A stretch of DNA of 64,000 nt. Origin: Scytonema sp045865695. GTDB taxonomy: Bacteria > Cyanobacteriota > Cyanobacteriia > Cyanobacteriales > Nostocaceae. Position 1 is the stretch's first letter. Every line of letters begins with the position of its first letter. The DNA is taken from the NCBI RefSeq assembly GCF_045865695.1, contig NZ_BAACAP010000196.1:1-64000 (forward strand), read 5' to 3'. A program made the position numbers and the translations under genes. Under the pieces are notes generated by a model, which did no database searches, was not told the origin of the DNA, and saw only the letters and a list, made by a program, of their open reading frames with translations. Below are positions 25,715 to 33,871 of the stretch, one piece after another.

Positions 25715-27067
25715 TCAAACCCAAATATCGGAAGTGCAATCGCCACCAGGATAACGCATCTCATGAGCGCGAGATGCACCTTTTGGTTCTTTGCCAAAGT
25801 CAACGTAAAAGTTCTCGTTGATTTTTAATCCTCCGTTTTCAGTATCGCAGTCAACCTGCAATAAGTATGAACCACCCTTGGATAAGTCAGGATAAAATTG
25901 ATTGTCCCAGGTACTAAATAGGGAGTTGGTGACATACAGCCGTTTGCCATCAAGACTTAATTGCAGCATCTGCGGTCCGCCAACTAGCTTTTTGCCCCGA
26001 ACTTCACTACTTTTACCTAGTAAGCCACCGCACCAAACTTGACCTGTGAGTTTGGGAGCGAAGGGATCGGTGATATCATATTGACGAATGTCTCCGTGTA
26101 GCCAGTTGGAAAAGTAGACATAGCGATCGTCCATTGAAAGTAAAATATCGGTAATTAACGATGGTACGGGAATAGGCCACCCTTCCACTTCTTGTGATGG
26201 AATGTCAATGACTTTTTTCACATCCCAATGACCGTTAGACTTGTGCCAGTGCCAAACGTTGCTACTCAGTGCTGCACCAACAAATCCGTGAGTGCTATCA
26301 GGGTTATGGTGAAACCGGACTTCTAAAGGAATTAACCCCTCCTCGCCCAAGTTAACACTTTGAATAATTTCATGTTTAGACCAATCCCAAAAATGCAGCT
26401 GCTGACCGTAATTTCCAGCCGTCACATCGTTAAGATCGAAGCCGGGATAAAACGTTTTGGGTGCGCCCCACTCACTGCTCACCATAACATTATGACGGGG
26501 CTGATACCAAAAGTCATAATTAAAGCGCATACCATCAGCTTTGTGTTCCCAGCGCCCAGCAATTTCAAAATTTTCATCCAATAACAGAAAACCACCAGGA
26601 CCATTCCCCTCGCTGTTACCCAACATTGAAATCATGACGTGACTATCAGCCAGACAGTGTACGGTATGGGGGGCGCTGAGGTTAGTTTTTTCCTTGATTT
26701 GTTCGGGTTCAATGACTTTATGAAGTTTTGGCGCTTTGGCATCTGCTGTATCAACAATGTAAATTCTGCTAGAGCGTAAACCAGGAATCACCAAAAATCG
26801 TCGGGATTTACTAGTGTCGTCGTGACAAGAGCTACATGCATTCCACCCAAAATGGTGCAGTTCGTCACCAATGTAAGGCATTGGTAGGCGATGGATAATT
26901 TGGGAGTAAGTTGGGGAATTAGGGTCAACGTCTATAGTTGCTAAATAATCTGGCTCTTGAATATTTGTACCTGTATAAAGTGCAATTGTATAGAGTATTT
27001 TTTCGCGATCTGCTTTGATCGCTGCTTCTGGAGAAGCGTAACCCGGACCACAACAAGCATGAGCCAT
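25715..27067 (-). CDS. Methanethiol oxidase / selenium-binding protein (SBP56 family)
   Basis: 450 residues. MAHACCGPGYASPEAA is the classical start of the family, HHFGWNACSSCHDD holds the conserved cysteine pair, and the whole length is the beta-propeller (SAPHTVHCLADSHVMISMLGN, DFWYQPRHNVMVSSEWGAPK). Bacterial members oxidise methanethiol with O2 and water to formaldehyde, hydrogen sulfide and hydrogen peroxide, using copper. Methanethiol is a common intermediate in use of dimethyl sulfide and related compounds, which suits the monooxygenases around it. It is convergent with the AprA-like operon. Confidence 0.9.
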   Translation of the reverse strand: MAHACCGPGYASPEAAIKADREKILYTIALYTGTNIQEPDYLATIDVDPNSPTYSQIIHRLPMPYIGDELHHFGWNACSSCHDDTSKSRRFLVIPGLRSSRIYIVDTADAKAPKLHKVIEPEQIKEKTNLSAPHTVHCLADSHVMISMLGNSEGNGPGGFLLLDENFEIAGRWEHKADGMRFNYDFWYQPRHNVMVSSEWGAPKTFYPGFDLNDVTAGNYGQQLHFWDWSKHEIIQSVNLGEEGLIPLEVRFHHNPDSTHGFVGAALSSNVWHWHKSNGHWDVKKVIDIPSQEVEGWPIPVPSLITDILLSMDDRYVYFSNWLHGDIRQYDITDPFAPKLTGQVWCGGLLGKSSEVRGKKLVGGPQMLQLSLDGKRLYVTNSLFSTWDNQFYPDLSKGGSYLLQVDCDTENGGLKINENFYVDFGKEPKGASRAHEMRYPGGDCTSDIWV

Positions 27068-27124
27068 ATCTTTAGATCTCGAAGTACGTTAGTAAACAAG
27101 CCTACTGAATTAAAAGCACAGTAA

Positions 27125-27317
27125 TATGATAGATATGAAGTATTATATAAGAGAAGATGTCAAAAATTCCAAACCACCACAAAAGATGACGAGTACACCA
27201 AGTAACAGAAGGGTTCGCTAAGGAGGGGGTATGTAGCGATAAGCTTCGCTTATCGGCTTAAGCCCTATCGCACTTGCAATCTTTCAACAGACTGCTCCTG
27301 GTGCGTGAAACTAGACA
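27125..27317 (+). pseudogene. Ghost of the dienelactone hydrolase gene with its leader
   Basis: 27127-27189 copies the leader and start of the intact gene at 28025 (GAAGATGT, CCAAACCACCACAAA, ATGAC). 27205-27312 copies its bases 28196-28262 (GGTTCGCTAAGGAGG, CTGCAATCTTTCAAC, GACTGCTCC). About 130 bases between are lost, and a 28-bp HIP1 insert (27241-27268) splits the remnant. The join to a VOC fragment follows at once. Confidence 0.8.
27236..27271 (+). repeat. HIP1-embedded small dispersed repeat, second sequence type
   Basis: GCGAT, 28-bp insert (27241-27268), CGC. The intact gene has GCGATCGC at the same codons. The insert differs from the main type: it starts AAGCTTCGCTTATCG and ends GGCTTAAGCCCTAT, with its own hairpin (GGCTTAAGCC). 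Same site, same length, different sequence. Confidence 0.8.
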
Positions 27318-27412
27318 TTGCAGGCGTCCTGCAAATTTATACTCCCGTTTACTCTACACCAGACCGACGGGAGTACTCCCAACCAGGTTCGCAAGGTTTG
27401 AGCTTATTTTTT
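27318..27412 (+). pseudogene. 3' fragment of the VOC gene, fused after the hydrolase ghost
   Basis: ATTGCAGGCGTCCTGCAAAT, then CTCTACACCAGACCGACGGG and CAAGGTTTGAGC match about 30648-30735 of the intact VOC gene almost perfectly. Order hydrolase-VOC with the reductase missing shows a deletion inside a duplicate of the hydrolase/reductase/VOC block. Confidence 0.8.
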
Positions 27413-27425
27413 TTAAGTAGAATCA

Positions 27426-27776
27426 GTGAATAAAAATAATAATTTCTGGCTCAGACTTGAGCAGCTTGTAGCTAGTTGTAATTTAAAAATAGACCGCCCA
27501 AAAGGAACACCACATCCACGGTATTCTTTTTTTGTTTATCCACTCGATTATGGAAATCTGGAAAACACTAGCTCTGGAGATGAAGACGGTATTGATGTCT
27601 GGTTGGGAAGCTTATCTGAGAGAAAAGTAACTGGTATCATATGTTGTATAGATTCTGAAAAGAAGGATTCAGAAATAAAGATACTTCTAGGTTGTACGTC
27701 TCAGGAAGCTCAAGACATTCTTAGCATTCACAACACTGGTTCACAATCAGCAATACTATTGAAACGTGGCGACTAG
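27426..27776 (+). CDS. Inorganic-pyrophosphatase-like protein
   Basis: 116 residues from a GTG. GTPHPRYSFFVYPLDYGNLENTSSGDEDGIDVWLGS matches the soluble family I pyrophosphatase core (DGxxxDVWxG), and SEIKILLGCTSQEAQDILSIHN the following helix. True family I enzymes are about 170 residues and have more acidic metal ligands, so this short single-domain form is a relative of uncertain activity. It begins 14 bases after a VOC fragment; its own upstream signals may be missing. Confidence 0.7.
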   Translation: MNKNNNFWLRLEQLVASCNLKIDRPKGTPHPRYSFFVYPLDYGNLENTSSGDEDGIDVWLGSLSERKVTGIICCIDSEKKDSEIKILLGCTSQEAQDILSIHNTGSQSAILLKRGD

Positions 27777-27837
27777 ATGTCGCCTCTAACAACTTCAACC
27801 GCACTAACATAGGTGTGGAAGTAATAGATTTATCCGA

Positions 27838-27876
27838 AATTTATCTGCGTGCATCTGCTACAGGGTGCGGTTAATT
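27838..27876 (+). repeat. Dispersed repeat of the CTGCTACAGGGTGCG family
   Basis: ATCTGCGTGCATCTGCTACAG followed by GGTGCGG; related copies at 3540-3595, 25538-25580 and 28799-28835. Confidence 0.55.
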
Positions 27877-28024
27877 ATTTTTTTGGTATACCTCACGGAA
27901 TTGGGAATTGCTATAAACGGGAGATTAAATCTCTAAATCAGCCTCCTTCATTAAAAATACGGTAAAATGATAAACATGAAGTACTATTTAAGGAAGATGT
28001 AAAAAACCCCAAACCACCACAAAG

Positions 28025-28786
28025 ATGACAAATACAGCAATAGATGCAGCAATTCGCACTTCTTACGTTAAAATCCCTAATAACGGTTTGCAAATAGATG
28101 CTTATTTGGCGGAACCTTCAGGTGAAGGACGCTTCTCAGCAATAATCGTAGTTCAAGAAATTTTTGGCGTAAACATTCACATCCGAGAAGTGACAGAAAG
28201 GTTTGCTAAGGAGGGTTATGTCGCGATCGCACCTGCAATCTTTCAACGAACTGCTCCAGGTTTTGAAACTGGTTACACTCCCGAAGACATCCAGCTTGGT
28301 AGAAAATACAAAGAACAAACCACAGCAAGTGAGATATTAAGCGACATTCAAGCAACGATCGCAAAACTTAAAACTCTGCCAAATGTGAATGTTAATGCGA
28401 TCGGCTCTATTGGTTTTTGTTTTGGAGGACATATTGTCTATTTAGCTGCAACACTACCTGAGATCAAAGCTACAGCTTCCTTTTATGGTGGTGGGATTAC
28501 AAATTCCACTCCGGGCGGTGATGCGCCTACTATCACTCGTACCCCAGATATCAAAGGAACTCTCTACGCCTTCTTTGGCACTCAAGACAAAGGCATTCCC
28601 CAAGAACAAACAGAACAAATTGAAGCAGAGTTAGCAAAGTATCAAATTCCTCATCAAATCTTCCGCTATCCTGCAGAGCATGGTTTTTTCTGTAACCATC
28701 GTAGTAGTTACAATGCAGAGGCTGCGGCTGATGCTTGGAGCAAAGTTAAAGAACTATTTCAAAAGGAACTTCAGACAGCAGTGTAA
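28025..28786 (+). CDS. Dienelactone hydrolase family protein
   Basis: 253 residues, alpha/beta-hydrolase. IGFCFGGH near residues 132-139 holds the nucleophile Cys of the GxCxGG elbow, with an Asp in FFGTQDKGIP and the His in PAEHGFFCNHRSSYN. Family members open dienelactones or cleave short esters and thioesters. The same-strand reductase and VOC genes follow, so it likely works in one pathway with them. A ghost copy of its start lies 900 bases upstream. Confidence 0.88.
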   Translation: MTNTAIDAAIRTSYVKIPNNGLQIDAYLAEPSGEGRFSAIIVVQEIFGVNIHIREVTERFAKEGYVAIAPAIFQRTAPGFETGYTPEDIQLGRKYKEQTTASEILSDIQATIAKLKTLPNVNVNAIGSIGFCFGGHIVYLAATLPEIKATASFYGGGITNSTPGGDAPTITRTPDIKGTLYAFFGTQDKGIPQEQTEQIEAELAKYQIPHQIFRYPAEHGFFCNHRSSYNAEAAADAWSKVKELFQKELQTAV

Positions 28787-28905
28787 GTATAGCAGTTTTC
28801 ATCTGCGTGCATCCGCGTGCATCTGCGGTTCCATAACTTTTTTACGTACTGCACCCAAGCAAGAACCGCTATATACTGCATTATTAAGTTGATAAAGATA
28901 ACCGC

Positions 28906-29886
28906 ATGAAATACGTTAACCTTGGTAAAACTGGACTAAAAGTATCGCGCCTATCCTTAGGCACAATGACATATGGCTCTCGTAAATGGCGAGAATGGGT
29001 ACTCGAAGAAGAAGAAAGCCGTCCGTTTATCAAACTCGCCTTAGAGTTAGGAATTAATTTCTTTGATACTGCCGATGTTTACTCCTTGGGTGTCAGTGAA
29101 GAAATAGTAGGGCGATCGCTCAAAGATTTTGCCAAAAGAGACCAAGTTATTATTGCTACCAAAGTCTATAACAAAGTGGGTGATGGTCCCAACGATCGCG
29201 GATTGTCCCGCAAACATATTTTTGACAGCATTGATGCGTCCTTACAAAGGTTACAAACAGACTACGTAGATTTATACCAAATTCATCGTTGGGACGACGA
29301 GACGCCGATTGAGGAAACCCTAGAGGCACTGCATGATGTTGTGAAGTCGGGTAAGGCTCGTTACATTGGTGCTTCGAGTATGTACGCATGGCAATTTGCC
29401 AAAGCGCTTTACCTAGCAGATAAACATGGTTGGACTCGCTTCGTCTCGATGCAAAACCACTACAACTTAGTTTATCGGGAAGAAGAACGAGAAGTGTTGC
29501 CTTTATCTCGCGCTGAGGGCATTGGGATTATTCCCTGGAGTCCTTTGGCGCGAGGTTTTCTTGCTGGAAATCGCGCTCAACAAGATCGGGGTGGAACCAT
29601 ACGGGCGAAAACCGACGAGTTCGCTCATAATCTCTACTATCAAGAGTCCGATTTTCAAATCGTCGCTCGCGTTGTGGAGTTGGCTCAAAAACGTGGCGTT
29701 AAACCAGCACAAATTGCTCTAGCTTGGTTGTTACACCAACCAGGAGTGACGGCTCCTATTATTGGTGCTAGTAAGATAGAACATCTTAAAGAAGCTGTTG
29801 AGGCTATAGACTTGGTTCTTTCTGAAGAAGAGCGGAAGTTCCTAGAGGAACTCTACAAACCCCATCCTATCTTAGGACATCGCTAA
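28906..29886 (+). CDS. Aldo/keto reductase (YvaA/YhdN-type)
   Basis: 326 residues, NADPH-dependent TIM barrel. FFDTADVYSLGVSEEIVG has the Asp and Tyr, ATKVYNK the Lys and LYQIHRWDDETPIEETLEAL the His of the tetrad; IIGASKIEHLKEAVEAIDLVLS binds the cofactor. It would reduce an aldehyde or ketone, for example the aldehyde released when a sulfonate or thiol is oxidised. It is 119 bases after the hydrolase and 34 before the VOC gene. Confidence 0.92.
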   Translation: MKYVNLGKTGLKVSRLSLGTMTYGSRKWREWVLEEEESRPFIKLALELGINFFDTADVYSLGVSEEIVGRSLKDFAKRDQVIIATKVYNKVGDGPNDRGLSRKHIFDSIDASLQRLQTDYVDLYQIHRWDDETPIEETLEALHDVVKSGKARYIGASSMYAWQFAKALYLADKHGWTRFVSMQNHYNLVYREEEREVLPLSRAEGIGIIPWSPLARGFLAGNRAQQDRGGTIRAKTDEFAHNLYYQESDFQIVARVVELAQKRGVKPAQIALAWLLHQPGVTAPIIGASKIEHLKEAVEAIDLVLSEEERKFLEELYKPHPILGHR

Positions 29887-29920
29887 GCAGTTCTTTTGAC
29901 ACTCACTGGGCTTTTGCTAA

Positions 29921-30889
29921 ATGATTAGTGGAATTTTTGAAAATTGCATTGGCACAATAGATGCTACCACTACCCTGAAATATTGGGCTGAGTTTGGTTA
30001 TCAACCAATCCAGCAGGGACAATTGAGTGCAAACCAAGCAGAGGTATTGTATCAGCATTCAGCAGAGTTAACTTCATGGCGGCTGCAAAATGGAGATTTT
30101 GCAACACATGGATTGGTGCGGGTTATGTTATGGACGCAACTACGTAACTCGGGTTTAGAGAAAACATTGCCGGTGGTTGTGGGAAGTCGTTGGTTTGCTT
30201 CCCTCACGCAAGATATTTACACTCTTGCTGATGCTTTTACTGATGAAAACGCTAACGGTAGTGATTGGATTTACACCGAACCAATCCGTGGTATTGAAGG
30301 TTTTGGCAATCAAGGGACAGGCTTGTACAATCGCTTTGCTGGTGTGCGAGAAATGTTCGTTATTGGTAGGGAAACGCGGCAGGCTTTTTTTCAAAGATAC
30401 AACTATACTCGTCCTGGTTATGGAGCGATCGCTTCTAGTTCTCCTTTAAAAGTCAGCGAAGGAACTCACTCTAGTTTAGTGAGTAATGACCATTATCTGA
30501 CTTCTTTTTACACAGAAGTTTTTGGACTCATACCTAGTGAAATCAATAGTAAGCGTTCGGGCTATCAAAATCCCTCAACACGGCAAACATTAATACTTGA
30601 AGACGGGCAAGAGTTTTATCTATCGGTGTTTTCTTCGCCAAAAGACATTGCAGGCGTCCTGCAAATTTATACTCCCGTTTACTCTACACCAGATCGACGG
30701 GAATACTCCCAACCAGGTTCGCAAGGTTTGAGTTTATTTACATATCAAGTTGAAAACATTCAAGACTTTCACCAACGTGTCTCTAATAGCAACGCCACTC
30801 ATGTTACACCCATTGTCAAGAACGAGTTTAACGAACCTTCATTTGGGTTGGTAGCACCTGATGGTTTCTACTGGGTGATTATTGGTTAG
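29921..30889 (+). CDS. VOC-superfamily (glyoxalase-like) protein
   Basis: 322 residues made of two vicinal-oxygen-chelate style halves: MISGIFENCIGTIDATTTLKYWAEFGYQ and, after residue 190, HYLTSFYTEVFGLIPSEI to SFGLVAPDGFYWVIIG. Metal ligands are not clear by eye. Such proteins are lyases, dioxygenases or binders. Two fragments of it at 17846-18027 and 27318-27412 show repeated duplication of this block. Confidence 0.75.
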   Translation: MISGIFENCIGTIDATTTLKYWAEFGYQPIQQGQLSANQAEVLYQHSAELTSWRLQNGDFATHGLVRVMLWTQLRNSGLEKTLPVVVGSRWFASLTQDIYTLADAFTDENANGSDWIYTEPIRGIEGFGNQGTGLYNRFAGVREMFVIGRETRQAFFQRYNYTRPGYGAIASSSPLKVSEGTHSSLVSNDHYLTSFYTEVFGLIPSEINSKRSGYQNPSTRQTLILEDGQEFYLSVFSSPKDIAGVLQIYTPVYSTPDRREYSQPGSQGLSLFTYQVENIQDFHQRVSNSNATHVTPIVKNEFNEPSFGLVAPDGFYWVIIG

Positions 30890-31005
30890 GTGGTTGTTAT
30901 AACTGGAGTTTAGACTAAAAGTCGGTACTCACTGCCATAGCAGTTCAATTGTACTAAAAAGCGAAAATTGAGTATAGGTATAAAAAAGCGAAGGGGAGTC
31001 TGTGG

Positions 31006-31516
31006 TTGTTGCAGGCATCCTGGCAACGTTCGCGCTTGCACGCCCACTCGGATGGTCGAGCGCGATCGCACTTACCACAGGGATGGCAGAAGAGTCTTGC
31101 ATTAACTGTAGGTGTTGGTGGTACAACATCTGCTCTAATTTGTACTGGACTTGGTATTGCTTATAGCGAGAAACACGATTCACTAATAAAAGCTACCGAA
31201 GATAAAATTCAATCTATCACCAATTATCTTTGCAACCAGACGCAATCCAGGATTAACAGAGGACGAACTACTCCCACACAATACACAAGAACAGTTAGCA
31301 GCTTTCGCCAATTCCTTGCAAGGTACACTACCGAAGTTCACTTTCAATTACCAACACAGGCTAACGCTGGTATCTGGCTCGATAAAGCTAAGACCATCAC
31401 CAGTGAGGATAAGACCCGATTACTTGAACAGTACCGCAAGATTCAAGAGTACTGTTAATCAAATACTAGACTACTTACGAGACCGCAACGGTGGTAGCAG
31501 TCCGCCTCAAAATTAA
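31006..31516 (+). pseudogene. Frameshifted remnant, unrecognised protein ending in a coiled-coil-type tail
   Basis: One frame reads WQKSLALTVGVGGTTSALICTGLGIAYSEKHDSLI (a membrane helix). A second, from about 31240, reads NPGLTEDELLPHNTQEQLAAFANSLQGTLPKFTFNYQ. From about 31422 a frame ends STVNQILDYLRDRNGGSSPPQN-stop, like the coiled-coil gene at 14321. Frame changes within make it non-functional. No family recognised. Confidence 0.5.
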
Positions 31517-31562
31517 AAACTGGCAATCCACAAAGACTACCAGTTTCTAATCCAAAATATAG

Positions 31563-31589
31563 AAGTCCTTCTACACGAGGGACTTTTTT
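31563..31589 (+). terminator. Factor-independent terminator
   Basis: AAGTCC, an 10-base loop, GGACTT, then TTTTT on the plus strand. It closes the ghost gene that ends at 31516. Confidence 0.65.
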
Positions 31590-31654
31590 CATTTTACCAG
31601 TGCCACATCAGGTATAGGCTGTGATACAGGGATAAAGTTGAACTTTAACTCTCA

Positions 31655-31882
31655 CTAAAGTATTAAACCTAATTCTTGGAGAATTTTAATTAGAGTGAGG
31701 ACTACTGTAGCTATAGAACCTACATCCCTCATTGTTCTAACTAGTTCTCGCCAATCCCATTGCGGTGGTTTCTTGTCAGAGTTCTCATCGGGTTTTTGCG
31801 ATTTGTTTGAGTCAGAGGAATTTTCTCCTAAAATAGGAGTGTTGACGCTTTTGTTAGAAGCGTTAGTTTTTCGTTCTTTCAT
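31655..31882 (-). CDS. Small protein with a C-terminal membrane helix
   Basis: 75 residues, hydrophilic and charged up to about 48 (Ser/Asn/Lys/Asp-rich), then DVGSIATVVLTLIKILQELGLIL, a likely tail anchor. GGAG stands eight bases before the ATG, so it is probably real. It follows the PadR/repeat-protein genes on the same strand after about 116 bases. No family recognised. Confidence 0.5.
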   Translation of the reverse strand: MKERKTNASNKSVNTPILGENSSDSNKSQKPDENSDKKPPQWDWRELVRTMRDVGSIATVVLTLIKILQELGLIL

Positions 31883-31998
31883 AATCTATTCTCCGTAGGT
31901 TGTTGAAATTTTTGGTTGAGTACCAGTCAAAGAAAATTGGACAAACTCTATTGATAGCCTCTAGTTGAGTACCAGTCAGCTAGAGGCTATTGAATTCT

Positions 31999-32541
31999 TC
32001 AACCTTGCTTTCTTTTGAAAAGCCATTTATTTTCTACTTTGATTTGAAGACAAGCTTTGAACATTGTAAGTAAGTGAAATCTAGTCATAATTTCAATCCA
32101 AAATTCACCTTTATCCTGCTGGAACCATGTATAGCGTAAAACTTCTAGTTCCCCACACCAGTCCTCTGGAATAATGTTAGTTACCCAGCCTTTTATATGA
32201 CTTTTCTGTTTTATTTCTACTGATGACTTTTGTGTCATTAGATTAGAAATTAGATCCAGCTCCATCTCCCGCAGCTTCCGCAACTCCGACAGATCCATCT
32301 CCCGCAACTTCATCTCCTGCAGCTTCCGCATCTCCCGCAGCTTCAGCAGATCCCGCAGCTTCAGCTCCCGCAGCTCCAGATCCCGCAGCTTCAGAGCCCG
32401 CAGCTTCTGCAGCTCCCGCAGATCCCGCTTCCAGATCTCCAGTTCCCACCACTCCCGCCTCCACAGCAGCAGCCTCAGCAATATATGATTTAAATAAGGT
32501 ATTTTTCTGATTACCTTCCAAAAGGTGTTTAGAGGTTGCAT
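31999..32541 (-). CDS. Protein with a Leu-Arg-Glu/Asp repeat coiled segment
   Basis: 180 residues. Residues 32-98 are built from 9-base units coding L-R-[ED], L-R-K and close variants (LRALKLRDLELRELKLRDL). The C-terminal 75 residues are non-repetitive and look globular (WVTNIIPEDWCGELEVLRYTWFQQDKGEFWIEIMTRFHLLTMFKACLQ), which supports this frame over the Ala/Gly-rich alternative on the same strand. Its ATG lies four bases after the PadR stop. No domain name is assigned; a scaffold or membrane-edge role is only a guess. Confidence 0.6.
   Translation of the reverse strand: MQPLNTFWKVIRKIPYLNHILLRLLLWRREWWELEIWKRDLRELQKLRALKLRDLELRELKLRDLLKLREMRKLQEMKLREMDLSELRKLREMELDLISNLMTQKSSVEIKQKSHIKGWVTNIIPEDWCGELEVLRYTWFQQDKGEFWIEIMTRFHLLTMFKACLQIKVENKWLFKRKQG
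32240..32450. repeat. Nine-base tandem-like repeats (CTCCCGCAG / CTTCAGCAG variants)
   Basis: More than fifteen degenerate 9-base units such as CTCCCGCAG, CTTCCGCAT, CTTCAGCAG. They code the Leu-Arg-Glu/Asp tract in the gene at 31999-32541 and keep a second frame open as well. Confidence 0.7.
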
Positions 32542-32545
32542 TTAC

Positions 32546-32947
32546 TTAAGCTCCCTCAAAACTAGGTTGACTCTGTGCAGCACGATTGGCTAATTGTCCT
32601 CGATACACTTGAACTTCTGTAAGTGCATTAGCTCCAAGTCCTGTTACTTTGTAATATTTGCGTCTTGCACCACCTGTGTCATCTTGTTCATTACCCCATT
32701 TCCAAGTAATGAGTCCTTTTTTTTCAAGCCTGTTTAAAGTAGGGTATAAACTGCCAAATCCTATCGGGATTGGTCTACCTTCATTCAAACCCTCCAAAAT
32801 TTCAAGTCCATACATCTTCCATTGCCCTAGCAGAGTAAGAATGTCTTCTTCTAAGGCTGAAATCTTTACTCCATCTGTTTCATCCCAGTTTTTGCCCATA
32901 TCCTGATATAGTGAGGTATAGTTTACATTTTCTATAGTATTAGACAA
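32546..32947 (-). CDS. PadR-family transcriptional regulator
   Basis: 133 residues from a TTG at 32947, or 117 from the ATG at 32899, which matches where relatives begin and has AGGA close by. ISALEEDILTLLGQWKMYGLEILEGLNEGRPIPIGFGSLYPTLNRLEKKGLITWKW is the winged helix with the conserved SLYPTLNRLEKKGLI recognition part; GGARRKYYKVTGLG is the wing. It leads a two- or three-gene minus-strand operon. TATAAAACTA-type direct repeats at 32950-32977 could be its own operator. Confidence 0.88.
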   Translation of the reverse strand: MSNTIENVNYTSLYQDMGKNWDETDGVKISALEEDILTLLGQWKMYGLEILEGLNEGRPIPIGFGSLYPTLNRLEKKGLITWKWGNEQDDTGGARRKYYKVTGLGANALTEVQVYRGQLANRAAQSQPSFEGA

Positions 32948-33056
32948 ACATATAAAACTATAAAACTATATAAAATTTATTCCTCTAGACGTAGAGAAGG
33001 ATATTGTTGGAGGTTGCATTAGTTGTACCCTGTAACACAGGGTTTACAGTGGAGCG

Positions 33057-33161
33057 ATGAAAGTCAACAGGCACGGTAGGGCGAAAGTGCTTACACAGGA
33101 GGAGATACAGCAAATTTTCAGTCACGGGCTAGATAATGACCGTGATAAAACCTCCACCTAA
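33057..33161 (+). pseudogene. Start of a tyrosine-recombinase/integrase gene
   Basis: ATG at 33057 gives MKVNRHGRAKVLTQEEIQQIFSHGLDNDRDKTST then stop. This is how cyanobacterial phage-type integrases of this kind begin; the catalytic domain is absent. It lies in the gene-free stretch 32948-33871, the rest of which holds a short open piece (LSPGWKLGKPRFRKTFYP) at about 33169-33240, a TTTTTC-rich section without recognised content, and a MITE. Confidence 0.6.
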
Positions 33162-33532
33162 ACCTCAAAGGATTGTCACCAGGCTGGAAATTAGGAAAGC
33201 CTCGTTTCCGTAAAACCTTCTATCCAACTGTTAAAAAAGACTAAGTAAGCCACGCAAAGAGCCATCTGTTGCGGTTTAATATCAAAACTTGTTCACACTT
33301 TTGGCAAGTCTCTTATTAATGAGAGCCGTGCTGGGTCGTTTTTCCTGACTTTTCACGGGAAGTCCTCAAACTGCAAAACAACGTGACTTTTTCCACAGGC
33401 TAATTCTCAATAGCTCTAAGTTAATGAAAATGTTTAACGTAAAAATCATGGTTTGAGAAAAGCTCAAAATGGCGTTTTCCAGATGCCGTGAAAAGTCAGG
33501 TCGTTTTTCATGTTTTAGTCTAAACTCCAGTT

Positions 33533-33660
33533 ATAAGGGATGTCTAAGAAATAATTATCCATCTTGTGGTACGGGCTTCTAGCCCGTCACTCATAAAGAA
33601 CGGGCTAGAAGCCCGTACCACAAGAGAAAGTTGGTTATTTTTTTATTTTGAAGTCCCTAA
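33533..33660. mobile_element. MITE-like element, copy 2
   Basis: Inverted relative to copy 1. The ends TAAGGGATGTCTAAGAAATA and TTTTTTTATTTTGAAGTCCC match the other copies; inside is a clean hairpin CTTGTGGTACGGGCTTCTAG / CTAGAAGCCCGTACCACAAG separated by CCCGTCACTCATAAAGAACGGG-like sequence. Confidence 0.75.
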
Positions 33661-33871
33661 ACAAACTATAGCAATGGCAGGATTTCATATTTTTCCCTAT
33701 ATGGCATCGGGAAAGTCTTTGTACAGTGATAGCTGATTAAACGTACCTAAGAAATATGGTGGTGAGAAAGCCTCCTGGGTAGTAAACTATAAGCTGAGGA
33801 ATGTAGGAAACTGGTCACTCAATCATTAGTTACCTACGATTACGCAATACTCCTGAAAAGTTGCGATCGCT

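Noticed and set aside
30155..30449. ORFs on both strands within the VOC gene
   Set aside because: Shadows of the intact VOC frame.
32243..32521. Ala/Gly/Glu-rich 92-residue frame (EAAGSAEAAGD)
   Set aside because: It arises from the 9-base repeats in another frame, has no non-repeat conserved part, and the overlapping frame 31999-32541 has a clear globular C-terminus and is coupled to PadR.
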